Source of the DNA: Saprospiraceae bacterium
Lineage (GTDB): Bacteria; Bacteroidota; Bacteroidia; Chitinophagales; Saprospiraceae
Reading direction: 5' to 3'
Assembly: GCA_007125435.1 (NCBI GenBank)
Contig: SLDF01000425.1
Location: 1-20,840 of the forward strand
DNA length: 20,840 nucleotides
Part shown: positions 6,673 through 14,697 of the stretch, piece by piece
Numbering within the stretch: position 1 is the stretch's first letter
Layout: every line of letters starts with the position of its first letter
Made by a program: the position numbers and the translations under genes
Notes under the pieces: generated by a model
What the model saw: only the letters and a program-made list of their open reading frames with translations
Told to the model about the DNA's origin: nothing
Databases searched by the model: none

Positions 6673-7737
6673 ATGCATCTATTGCGTTTTATCAGTTTCT
6701 TTATTTTTATATCGCTATTTTTTTCCCAGAGTGTTTTTGGACAGTTTAATTCCTCTTTAGCCGAGCAGTACATCAAGGCTCAAGAGGATAGTCAACAATC
6801 TATGGGAGCTATCGCCATCTCCAAAGGCAACTCTAATATTTTCAACAAAGCATGGGGGTATGAGAATGTAGAAGATGAAAAGGCCGCTGATGACAAGACC
6901 ACTTACCGAATTGGTAATATTTCACAAATTTTCACTGCGGCTATTGCCCTTCAGCTTATTGAAGAAGGTAAACTAAGCTATAAAACGCCTGTAGAAGAAT
7001 ACTATCCGGTCATACCTTACGCCAGAACTACTACAATCAATCACCTACTCAAGCACCAGACAGGTCTTATTGATATTACGGCAGATTCCCTATTTGAAGC
7101 AAACAAGTCCAAAGAACTGACTAATGTATCCCTTATCAGACTCATGGTGGAAGGCGGTAATACTTTTGACGCCGGAGAAGACACTGAATTCTCTCCATCT
7201 AATTACATGATCCTACAATGGATAATTGAAAAGGTGGAAAATCAGCCTCTTGATAAAATGCTTCAACAGCGCATTCTCAACAATTGTGGTTTGAAATTGA
7301 CTTCACTCGCTAAAAATGCAGACAACCTTGCTAACAGCTATGTATCTAAAGAAGAATGGTCACTGATGGAGCCTTCTGAAATCAGCAATTATCCCGGCAC
7401 CGGTCACATCGCCTCTACACCGATCGAACTCAATGATTTTATGAATTGTCTTTACGGACATAAGGTCATTAGCGCAGATCACTTCTCTAAAATGATTAAA
7501 CCTGGTGATGGATTCATGCCTTTGTACCCATTAGAATATTTTGATGGAGAAGCCATTGGCATAGAGTGTAAGGTCGATGGCACAAATGCCATAATGATTT
7601 ACCTCCCGGAAGAAAACGTGACCATTTCCATTTTTTCCAATGGCAGCTCATATGATTTCAAACAATTAGTAGAAGACTTTGAGCGCATTTATAAAGGTGA
7701 AATGAAGTCGGTTCCTAAATTGAAAAAAGCATTCTAG
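6673..7737 (+). CDS. secreted serine beta-lactamase-family protein, catalytic residues lost
   Basis: 354 residues with a signal peptide (MHLLRFISFFIFISLFFSQSVFG, cleavage near residue 23). The fold is that of the class C beta-lactamase/serine hydrolase family: TYRIGNISQIFTAAIALQLI (77-96), LLKHQTGL (125-132), and GTGHIASTPIELNDF (242-256). The active-site SxxK is N82-I-S-Q85, so both Ser and Lys are gone. The second motif YxN reads PSN (175-177), and no HxG or KTG element is found near residue 300. All three catalytic motifs are therefore missing while the scaffold is intact. It probably binds a ligand or partner in the periplasm or at the surface rather than hydrolysing anything. There is no frameshift or stop, so it is kept as an intact gene. 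Only a weak -7 match (TACCTTTT, 6645-6652) precedes it. Confidence 0.8.
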   Translation: MHLLRFISFFIFISLFFSQSVFGQFNSSLAEQYIKAQEDSQQSMGAIAISKGNSNIFNKAWGYENVEDEKAADDKTTYRIGNISQIFTAAIALQLIEEGKLSYKTPVEEYYPVIPYARTTTINHLLKHQTGLIDITADSLFEANKSKELTNVSLIRLMVEGGNTFDAGEDTEFSPSNYMILQWIIEKVENQPLDKMLQQRILNNCGLKLTSLAKNADNLANSYVSKEEWSLMEPSEISNYPGTGHIASTPIELNDFMNCLYGHKVISADHFSKMIKPGDGFMPLYPLEYFDGEAIGIECKVDGTNAIMIYLPEENVTISIFSNGSSYDFKQLVEDFERIYKGEMKSVPKLKKAF

Positions 7738-8165
7738 GCTATCTCAAAAAGTAATTTTTGGTAGGATTTAAAGACAGAGTTTTTTTTAATTTGTGTGGGC
7801 ATGACCTAGCACTCTATTTTGAAGTAATACCTCACTGTTGTAATTGACAATTTACTAGACTTAGTTCTGCTTCTCGAGAGCATTGTCCAATATCTTCAGG
7901 CCTTTTAGTGTATGATTATGGTATTTCCAATACCAAATCAAGGGCAAATATTTATGCTCAATAAACAATACAATTAAGATAAGACAGCTATCTTTGCACA
8001 CTATTTTACGCAGGTTGCTGATTGGACGTCTTAAAGGTAAATTCATATGCTTTGAGTCTTAAGTATCTTAAGAACGGGATAAGACAAAACAATGTGACAT
8101 CTAAGCATTAAATGCATCTTTACAATCAGAATGAGTTAAATAAAATGGCTATTAATTAATTGGGG
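7738..8165. other. 428-base intergenic region
   Basis: AT-rich and non-coding. It contains a small perfect inverted repeat, TGGTATT-TCC-AATACCA (7919-7935), without a T tract, and a -7 box at 7989-7996. A 61-residue minus-strand frame (7861-8046) has no family resemblance. No terminator with a convincing stem was found after the gene ending at 7737. Confidence 0.5.
7989..7996 (+). promoter_or_regulatory. candidate -7 box TATCTTTG for the surface-protein operon
   Basis: TATCTTTG followed by CA fits TAnnTTTG exactly. It is the best plus-strand match ahead of the two exported-protein genes and would leave a leader of about 160 bases. No -33 TTG is visible at the usual distance. Confidence 0.4.
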
Positions 8166-9065
8166 ATGCAACTTCTAGAGCATATACATACTTTAACTTT
8201 TGGGGTTTACAAGATAGTGTTATTGCTAGCAGGCTTTTTAAGTTCAAACTCGGCAATTGCCCAGATTGATATCCCAGAAGGTATAAGCATCAGCGCTGTC
8301 AGTACTGGCAGGACTACAGGTCACATAGCTACAATACTTATAGAAAACAAGAGCGACCAAAAAAGTGATTTTGTACTTCCTCCTTGCTATATCCCATCTA
8401 AAAAAAAACATCAACCGTTTATTGTACCATTCAGCACCAGTAATATAATTAAAGGTGGTGTATCAGCGGACACCATGAAGGTGTATGGCTTTTGTACAGA
8501 CCACACGACAGAGCCTTTACCTAGACATGAAGCATTGTTAACACCCGATAAATGGATCAAGGTAAATAAAGTAGATGCGGATTGGCAAGCTTCCACAGAG
8601 AATGGATGGACTTTCTCCACCGAAGACGACCATGCCGGGTTTGCCTATCCCCTTCATCCATACCACAAGGATACAATATGGTATAAATTAGACCAATATA
8701 AATATCCTAATGAAGCTGCAGATTTATTCTACACGGTGATTTTGAAAATAATCGAAGTGGCAAATGCACTAAGCAATAACCGTGAGCTAAATACACCCTA
8801 TTACAACCCAAACGATTTGAGCAAAGAAATAGAATCTGTCACACAACACAGTTTATGGATATATACAGGCGCTATAGCTAATACACCATATACGTCCAAC
8901 AGATTTGAGTATAGACTATTGGATCAGTTAGCCAAAGCCATGGATGTGGATGATGAAAACTTAAAGACCAAATACAAAGATTCATTTTTGGAAGGTGTCC
9001 AAACTTTTTGGAATGCATTTTTGAAAACACTCCTCACTGCTCAAACCATTGATATTAAAGAATAG
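8166..9065 (+). CDS. exported protein of unknown function, partner of the giant surface protein
   Basis: 299 residues from the ATG at 8166; an in-frame TTG two codons earlier is a less likely start. A signal peptide is clear, with hydrophobic KIVLLLAGFL (16-25) and probable cleavage after the alanine at 32 (SAIA|Q). The mature part has a beta-rich first half (residues 40-125) and a more helical second half (about 160-299). It has only two cysteines, Cys74 (LPPCYIP) and Cys110 (VYGFCTDH), both in the beta-rich half and likely to form a disulfide outside the cytoplasm. I do not recognise the family. The gene is 29 bases ahead of the 1414-residue surface protein on the same strand, so the two are probably co-expressed and may work together. 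Confidence 0.7.
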   Translation: MQLLEHIHTLTFGVYKIVLLLAGFLSSNSAIAQIDIPEGISISAVSTGRTTGHIATILIENKSDQKSDFVLPPCYIPSKKKHQPFIVPFSTSNIIKGGVSADTMKVYGFCTDHTTEPLPRHEALLTPDKWIKVNKVDADWQASTENGWTFSTEDDHAGFAYPLHPYHKDTIWYKLDQYKYPNEAADLFYTVILKIIEVANALSNNRELNTPYYNPNDLSKEIESVTQHSLWIYTGAIANTPYTSNRFEYRLLDQLAKAMDVDDENLKTKYKDSFLEGVQTFWNAFLKTLLTAQTIDIKE

Positions 9066-9094
9066 TAAACCAGTAAAGATCAAAGACAGCTTGT

Positions 9095-12000
9095 ATGAAT
9101 AATAATTACAAATCATACCGATCGGTAATAACCCTGTTGATTTTATTAATTGGATACGCTAACAACTATGCACAAAGTGATACGGACTTTGCAGGTGATA
9201 CATTGTTATGGGACAAGATAGACATCACCTCTCCAGAAGTCAAAGAGAATAAGAAAAGACTGCCTTGGTATATCCCTGCAGCAGGTGTGGCAGCTCTGGC
9301 GACAGGTTCTTATTTTGTATTAACACATGATAGAAGTGGTTCGGTAGTGGAAGACCCAGCTCCTATTGCCAACAACTTAGACATTACCATCGAATGTGGT
9401 GACGGTGGAGAAGTGACACCAATGGAAAACGATGAAGGCGATGATATTAGATTGGTTAACTTTACAGCACCTTCCGGATTGGTGACTCAGCAAGATAACA
9501 TATTGGTCATCAGTACAGATGCTATCAATTCATTTACGATATTTTATACCATAGAAAATGAATTTGGCAGGCAGGCAACTGCAATGGTTTCTGTAACGGT
9601 TAATCAAGCTCAGACCAGTGCACAAGACATTCAAATGGACGCCAATAGAGGCGAACCAGTTTCTTTAAATATTTTTGATGCCTTTGATTGCGAACGTTGT
9701 AATCTCGTATTTGTAGAACAAAGTGAATATATCTCAAATTTAACCTTCAATGCAGATGGAGATGTTTCCTTTATGGTAAACAATCAGGCACCCGAAGAGA
9801 TAAATATCAACTACACCATAAGAGATAAGTGCCAAAACAATTCAAATGCCCGAATTCTAGTAATTCTGCCGGAAGAAACATGTAATATTATAGGTGAGTT
9901 AGTAGTAGAAAATTCAACCTGTGGCCTGAATAATGGCAGTGTAACCTTCGAAACACAGAATGACAACTACGAATATGTTTTTGATAATTCGATAGCTGGG
10001 AGTACTATCTCTAATCTTGGAGCCGGGCAATATGAATTACAAATTAGAGACACAACCAAAGTAGACTGTGAAGAGGTTTTCGAGTTTGAAGTTTTAAACA
10101 ATCCGGCCTCCTACTTAGAGGTATTAAATATAAAACCTTTCAATTGCTATGAGAAAGGAGATGTTGAATTTCAATGGAATGAAGACAACACAGATCCATC
10201 TATTCTATTTAACGTTGAGCTAACTGATGGACTAACAACCCATTCCGTCGAGGTAAATCCAAATGGCACTTTCGCTCTATCTGACATTTTTCCAGATGTA
10301 ACATTGGAAGGGCAAATTAGCATTGAAGTCACACCTTTTGGTGCAGATACAGAATGTAAGCAAGATATAGACATTAGCATCGAAGAAGAGCCCGTAGACA
10401 TCCAGGCCAACGATAACACCTACATGGCTCAGGCTGGATCCATGTTAACAGCCAATGTATTGGATAATGATAATGGTGTTGGACTCTCCGTCACCTCATT
10501 CACACCTATACCGATGGTGCCTGTTTTCTCAGTAGAAGATAATGGTCTTATGACATTTTTATCAGAACCATTTGTCCAAGACAATTATATAGCAACCTAT
10601 ATGATCACAGATACTTGTGGTCAAACTGCCGAAGCTAATATAATTATTCAGACCATCATAGACATAGACTGCTCAATTTCTGTTGACCTTGGGTTTTCGC
10701 CGGCAGATTGTGGAGACTCTAATGGTTTTGCTCAGTTGACATTAGCATTCAATGGACTCGATAACCCTCAGTGGAGTCTACCTGACGAGTGGATGCAAGA
10801 GGGTGAGAATGTGTTTATCAACGACAATATCCCGGCAGGAACATACAATGTCATGATCAATGAAGCGATAACAGGTTGTGATACAATATTTACATTCGAG
10901 ATACAAGAAAGAGAACCAGAGTATATATTGAACCTTAGAACTGAGGCAGCAGATTGCCGGCCTAACGGAGATATTATTTTAACGATAAGTGACTTTTTTG
11001 ATGAATATGACCTAAGCCTCTCAGATAGCAATGGTGATACTTTAGGCACATGGGTTGTAACGTTTGGAAGCAATAAATTATCAGACCTTACCGAAATAGC
11101 TAGTGGACAATATACAGTAAGCCTGATACCGTCTGACCTGCCAGAAAGATGTACAGAGGCTAGAGAAGTGGAAGTCGAAGAAGAGCAACCTGAATTATCC
11201 GCAAGCGATGTCACTGCAACCATACAGCAAGGTACTTTTTGGACAGGAAATGCATTAGACAACGATAATGGAGAAGAACTATCCGTATTATCTTTCACTC
11301 CGCCAGCAGAGGGTTCTTTCACATTGTCTGAAGATGGTAACGGACAGTTTACACCACCTCCCGGTTTTACAGGTTCAGTTAGCATCGAATATGTGATAAC
11401 TGACGTGTGCGAACAAACAGATACTGCATTTATTTTAATAGAAGTCATCGAAGTCGTAGACTGTATCTTTGATGTGAACATAAGCGTCACAGATGCCACT
11501 TGCAGCCTTGCCAACGGTATGGTATCTGTTACGGTAGAAGATGGGCACTGCGAAGATGGCAATCTATGTTTTGAATGGGAAGACGGCTCTACAGGCAGCA
11601 CTAATGAGCTTCCAGCCGGAACATATCAGATATCTGTCACTTCAGCGATATTAGGTTGTACAGAAGTTTTTCCCTTTACAATTGGAGCTATCACACCTAC
11701 CTTGATAGAAAACTTTGAAGTATCGAACGAGAGTTGTGTAAATGCAGGCGGTGAAGCCATTATTCATCTTACAGATAACAGCCAGCTATATGACATGGCC
11801 AGACTACTCATAAATAGGGACGGTCAATTATTACTAGATACCTTAGTAGACTGGTCGACCGTGAACACCTCTGATTTTATAGATCTGGATACTGGATCCT
11901 TCAATATTATTATATCACCGGATATTGAGGGCAGTGGTTGCGATACGACCATTGCATTTGATATAATTCAGGAAATTTTCGATTTTGAGATATTCGATAT

Positions 12001-13339
12001 TAAGGACACCATCCTCTTCAATACGACATGGAATGGCAATGTATTGGAAAATGCTACTGGAACAGGACTAGAAGTGATTAACTTTAATGGCCCTCTGGTT
12101 GGACAAGCTAGTGTAGCTTCTAATGGTGATGCAAGCTTCACCCCTCCTATGGACTTTGTGGGTTCCATTTCGTTTAATTACATTGTAGAGGATACTTGTA
12201 GTGTTGTCGATACAGCAAAGGTGACTATTACCGTCCTACAACCTGAATGCGAATTTATCGATATGATAGATACTTCACCCGCTAGCTGCAACGACGGTGG
12301 TGATGCTTTGATTCAATTTACATTACCTGAAAATAATGTCCTATTTATCCAACTGACAACACCAACAGGAGACATAATTTCTTTTGACCAAACAAGCCCG
12401 ATGCTAGAACTTTCTTCGGTAATGATAGTGCAATCCGGGCATTATACTTTAACTGCATCCGATCCAGACCTTGGTGGGCTTTGCTCAGATCAGCAAACAT
12501 TCACAATATCGGACCATATTCCACCATCAATTCAAGTATTAAATGCAGTACCACCAGATTCACCGGGAAATAATAATGGTTTCATAACATTGCTATTAAA
12601 TGGAAGTATAGCACCATTTGTAGTTTTTGTTAATGATATTCCATACGGCCCATTTTTTGCAGGCTCTGCACTTATTCCACAATTGTCAGAGGGTTTTTAT
12701 ACCATTTATGCTTTGGATGGCGCCTCTTGCCCATCAGACACCTTGACTATAGCATTGTTTACCAATGGGCTTGGCGACAGCCCAGCGGGTATACAATTCT
12801 TTACAATAGATCAATCAGCTCAGACAGAGTTGATCAATACAAGCATACAGGCTTCATTAAGGGAATTATCTACCGTACAGAATGTTAATTCATCTCATAT
12901 CAACCCAGTGCCTTCCATGTCGACGACAGCCGGATTTATTCAGCCCTTGTCAGGAAGGTTAAATGGAGGTGTATCTGTAGCATACCATTCTTTTCTAATA
13001 CCAAATCAACAGTTTCAAAATACAAATGGATACTTCCAACTGCCTGTCATATCAGCAGGTCTCCACATGATTCCAAGTGTACAAATAGGTACGGTGACAT
13101 TGAATCTAAACATGGGGTATTACTTTGGTGCAGCTTTGAACAATCAAAGCACTAATCAACTTAATGGAGCAACGCTGGATAATGACTTTTTAAACTTCCT
13201 ACAGTTTAACCCTACTATACTCAGCCCTATAACCAATCAATTATCGATTCAAACAGGATTTGATTTACAGTTGCTCATGAATAGACGTCAGCAGTTTAGG
13301 GCGATACCGATGACAGGGATTCTATATAACTTTGATTGA
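9095..13339 (+). CDS. giant modular surface protein with 262-residue super-repeat and C-terminal barrel-like domain
   Basis: 1414 residues. A signal peptide (residues 1-26, ending NNYA) is followed by a second hydrophobic segment, PWYIPAAGVAALATGSYFVL (57-76). Two Ig-like modules follow up to about residue 260. Then a three-module unit recurs: module a opens at about residues 262, 523, 788 and 1049 with a Cys-rich start (DCSI, DCIF); module b opens at about 339, 607, 868 and 1144; module c opens at about 435, 699 and 962 with VLDNDNG-type motifs and an ITDTCGQ-like strand. The period is about 261-265 residues. Residues from about 1224 to the end lack cysteines and alternate in polarity (SAGLHMIPSVQIGTVTLNLN), ending GILYNFD, like an outer-membrane barrel. 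No type IX C-terminal signal is evident. An adhesion or matrix role is inferred. It follows the 8166 gene by 29 bases. Confidence 0.8.
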   Translation: MNNNYKSYRSVITLLILLIGYANNYAQSDTDFAGDTLLWDKIDITSPEVKENKKRLPWYIPAAGVAALATGSYFVLTHDRSGSVVEDPAPIANNLDITIECGDGGEVTPMENDEGDDIRLVNFTAPSGLVTQQDNILVISTDAINSFTIFYTIENEFGRQATAMVSVTVNQAQTSAQDIQMDANRGEPVSLNIFDAFDCERCNLVFVEQSEYISNLTFNADGDVSFMVNNQAPEEININYTIRDKCQNNSNARILVILPEETCNIIGELVVENSTCGLNNGSVTFETQNDNYEYVFDNSIAGSTISNLGAGQYELQIRDTTKVDCEEVFEFEVLNNPASYLEVLNIKPFNCYEKGDVEFQWNEDNTDPSILFNVELTDGLTTHSVEVNPNGTFALSDIFPDVTLEGQISIEVTPFGADTECKQDIDISIEEEPVDIQANDNTYMAQAGSMLTANVLDNDNGVGLSVTSFTPIPMVPVFSVEDNGLMTFLSEPFVQDNYIATYMITDTCGQTAEANIIIQTIIDIDCSISVDLGFSPADCGDSNGFAQLTLAFNGLDNPQWSLPDEWMQEGENVFINDNIPAGTYNVMINEAITGCDTIFTFEIQEREPEYILNLRTEAADCRPNGDIILTISDFFDEYDLSLSDSNGDTLGTWVVTFGSNKLSDLTEIASGQYTVSLIPSDLPERCTEAREVEVEEEQPELSASDVTATIQQGTFWTGNALDNDNGEELSVLSFTPPAEGSFTLSEDGNGQFTPPPGFTGSVSIEYVITDVCEQTDTAFILIEVIEVVDCIFDVNISVTDATCSLANGMVSVTVEDGHCEDGNLCFEWEDGSTGSTNELPAGTYQISVTSAILGCTEVFPFTIGAITPTLIENFEVSNESCVNAGGEAIIHLTDNSQLYDMARLLINRDGQLLLDTLVDWSTVNTSDFIDLDTGSFNIIISPDIEGSGCDTTIAFDIIQEIFDFEIFDIKDTILFNTTWNGNVLENATGTGLEVINFNGPLVGQASVASNGDASFTPPMDFVGSISFNYIVEDTCSVVDTAKVTITVLQPECEFIDMIDTSPASCNDGGDALIQFTLPENNVLFIQLTTPTGDIISFDQTSPMLELSSVMIVQSGHYTLTASDPDLGGLCSDQQTFTISDHIPPSIQVLNAVPPDSPGNNNGFITLLLNGSIAPFVVFVNDIPYGPFFAGSALIPQLSEGFYTIYALDGASCPSDTLTIALFTNGLGDSPAGIQFFTIDQSAQTELINTSIQASLRELSTVQNVNSSHINPVPSMSTTAGFIQPLSGRLNGGVSVAYHSFLIPNQQFQNTNGYFQLPVISAGLHMIPSVQIGTVTLNLNMGYYFGAALNNQSTNQLNGATLDNDFLNFLQFNPTILSPITNQLSIQTGFDLQLLMNRRQQFRAIPMTGILYNFD

Positions 13340-13411
13340 TGTCGAAATGATTATTATTGTATCTTACATAGGATGTAGAGAACCAATCAAACTTGCTGCA
13401 CGTAAATCTTC

Positions 13412-13450
13412 AAAACAAAAATGCCCGTCATATTTGTTGATATGACGGGC
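13412..13450 (-). terminator. intrinsic terminator of the CutA-like gene
   Basis: GCCCGTCATAT (13423-13433) and ATATGACGGGC (13440-13450) form an 11-bp perfect stem with a 6-base loop. Read on the minus strand it is followed by ATTTTTGTTTTG, so it ends the minus-strand gene whose stop is at 13486. On the plus strand no T run follows, so it would stop the surface-protein operon only weakly. Confidence 0.75.
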
Positions 13451-13485
13451 TATGGATATAAGATTAAAAAATTAAATCAAGTACA

Positions 13486-13800
13486 CTAAGCTACGAGATG
13501 CTCTGGTCTTCGATGAGCCTCACTCCAATCCATATCCACTATCGGGCACGCATACATATCTATGATAGCATGCTCAAATAACTCGAATAGCTTTTGCTTG
13601 ATATTATGGTATTGAGAGGCCTTCGCTTTACAAGTAATCAGCCACCGTTCCTGTTCAAATATATTATTCAGAGGACTTCTCTTTTTTATAGTTGACCTTT
13701 TTATCGTAGTTGTTTGCTGAATATAGCCTGTATCTAGTAAATAGGATGAAATCAAATCAGCCTCTTCTTTGCTAGAGGCCAGGACATGTAGTAATATCAT
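13486..13800 (-). CDS. CutA-like small protein
   Basis: 104 residues. The layout resembles the CutA1/divalent cation tolerance fold: an opening strand MILLHVLASS, a helix with KEEADLISSYLLDTG, a central strand ERWLITCKAKAS (about residues 51-62), a second helix HNIKQKLFELFE, and a closing segment DMYACPIVDMDWSEAHR with the aromatic end typical of the family. It is divergent: the usual LAACVN and EVPE words are missing. CutA proteins form trimers; their role is unclear, and metal binding is reported. It is a single-gene unit with its own terminator, flanked by the repeat-rich region. A weak -7 near-match TATCTTTC lies at 13844-13851 on its strand. An unrelated ferredoxin-like fold is an alternative. 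Confidence 0.5.
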   Translation of the reverse strand: MILLHVLASSKEEADLISSYLLDTGYIQQTTTIKRSTIKKRSPLNNIFEQERWLITCKAKASQYHNIKQKLFELFEHAIIDMYACPIVDMDWSEAHRRPEHLVA

Positions 13801-14067
13801 AGTTCAATAGTTTTAGTCGAATTAATTAATAGAAAGTATAACGGAAAGATAGCAAATATTTGTATTCTACAGGCCACGATTGCGACTTAATATATTGTTA
13901 AAATATACTTAAACCAACAATTAACACAAAGGACAAGCATGTACGATTATATGGGCTGGAGACTATAACCTAATTATTGAGCTACCTTTTACTCCCCTCA
14001 AAAACCGATAATAAAACAAATCGACCGACTTTATAATAGAATTTGAATGTATTAGATCACCATCAAA

Positions 14068-14225
14068 CCTAAACAGCACAGAGAGCGGAATACTTGAAGC
14101 GCAAACAGCAAACAGAGGCGATAGCCGATCATTGGCATAAACTGCGGAGAGCACAGAGTGCTTGTAGCGTAAACAGCAAACGAAGACTATAGCCGATCGT
14201 TTGCATAAACAGCGAAGCGGAAACA
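14068..14225 (+). repeat. hairpin-repeat units 0 and 1
   Basis: Two head-to-tail units built on the words AAACAGC and GCGATAGCCGA. Unit 1 (14136-14225) is 90 bases; unit 0 (14068-14135) is a shorter, degenerate relative. Unit 1 contains a stem GCAAACG (14176-14182) with CGTTTGC (14198-14204) and a small AGCAC/GTGCT hairpin, and ends in AAACAGCGAAGC. A near-identical third unit lies at 14401-14490. Confidence 0.8.
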
Positions 14226-14229
14226 ATTG

Positions 14230-14310
14230 GTTCGCTACCGCTCACATTTAATTCGCTGCGCTCATGTTTAACTCGTTTCACTCGCGTTTAGCTCGCTACG
14301 CTTGCGTTTA
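14230..14310 (+). repeat. four tandem units of 20-21 bp
   Basis: Units 14230-14250 (21 bp), 14251-14270, 14271-14290 and 14291-14310 all end in TTTA and share TCGCT or TCGTT followed by CRCTYG. Units 2 and 3 are ATTCGCTGCGCTCATGTTTA and ACTCGTTTCACTCGCGTTTA. Both recur, inverted, at 20338-20377: unit 2 is identical and unit 3 differs by one base. The fourth unit is missing there, so copy number varies. Confidence 0.85.
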
Positions 14311-14400
14311 TAGCAGAGCTTATATTGGAAATTTTTCGCCAATATGTTAGTCAGGAGCTTTCATTTAAATAGAACTTGAAAGCCTTAAGCCTACTGTAAG

Positions 14401-14490
14401 CATAAACTGCGGAGAGCACAGAGTGCTTGTAGCGTAAACAGCAAACGAAGGCGATAGCCGAACGTTTGCCTAAACAGCGAAGCTTAAACA
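14401..14490 (+). repeat. hairpin-repeat unit 2, direct repeat of 14136-14225
   Basis: 90 bases, aligned without gaps to unit 1 with 6 differences. The stem GCAAACG (14441-14447) / CGTTTGC (14463-14469) is kept, and the loop changes so that GGC can pair with GCC inside it. Units 1 and 2 flank the 20-bp array and the conserved spacer, which suggests duplication or insertion. Confidence 0.85.
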
Positions 14491-14544
14491 AAATACATCT
14501 AAGTAGCAACTTGTAGCTTGTAGCTTGAAGCTAAAAACTCTCTC

Positions 14545-14697
14545 CCGCGTGAGGGATAGAAGCGATATGAACAATATATCTATGGTTAGTGGAGCACAGA
14601 TGTGTCGGCGACTGGAAGAAGCCGAACATCATCTGTAGCGACACTCCATAGATATGTTGTGAATACAAGCGGATAGCCCGACCCGAAGGGTCACGCC
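14545..14697 (+). ncRNA. candidate structured RNA element, copy A
   Basis: Helices visible: P1 GCGTG (14547-14551) with CACGC (14692-14696); GGG (14553-14555) with CCC (14677-14679); a 15-bp stem 14571-14585 with 14646-14660; AGTG (14588-14591) with CACT (14642-14645); ACAGATG (14596-14602) with CATCTGT (14630-14636), extended inward by TGT and CGGC; and a hairpin ACCC-GAA-GGGT before the end. Copy B at 19951-20115 (minus) has identical junctions, a 26-base start block and a 24-base GAATACAAGC block, but different sequences in the long stems that still pair. Structured RNAs of Bacteroidota such as Flavo-1 are in Rfam; I cannot tell whether this is one. No promoter is seen just upstream. Confidence 0.6.

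Larger units (their letters stand above)
14230..14697 (+). repeat. composite repeat, copy A
   Basis: In order: 20-bp tandem units (14230-14310); a spacer of about 72 bases (14311-14383) roughly 86% identical to 20265-20337 on the other strand; the hairpin unit 14401-14490; a run of TTGTAGC-type short repeats (about 14508-14530); and the structured element 14545-14697. The inverted copy B keeps the same order. The two copies flank the NIF3-to-tRNA gene block. No transposase is seen, so it would have to move, if at all, with help in trans, or spread by recombination. Confidence 0.75.

Noticed and set aside
7744..7760. CAAAAA/TTTTTG inverted repeat after the serine-hydrolase relative as terminator
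   Set aside because: The six-pair stem is nearly all A-T and would be unstable; no GC core.
7919..7935. TGGTATT-TCC-AATACCA as terminator or operator
   Set aside because: No T run follows and it is not positioned on a promoter box; kept only as a note in the intergenic entry.
7861..8046. 61-residue minus-strand frame as a small gene or transposase remnant
   Set aside because: No transposase motif, no inverted terminal repeats and no flanking duplications; composition is that of ordinary intergenic DNA.
10768..11601. Long minus-strand frame inside the giant gene
   Set aside because: It is rich in serine and proline, as expected for the antisense of an acidic repeat protein; the plus frame is continuous over 4.2 kb with a signal peptide and repeats.
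13963..14226. Minus-strand frame over the hairpin repeats (87 residues)
   Set aside because: The apparent repeats in its translation (VYANDRLSP, VCCLRYKH) simply reflect the underlying DNA repeats; no start signal.
14068..14490. CRISPR array
   Set aside because: Repeat units are adjacent or irregularly spaced, differ in length, contain variable palindromes, and there are no unique spacers of constant size and no cas genes.
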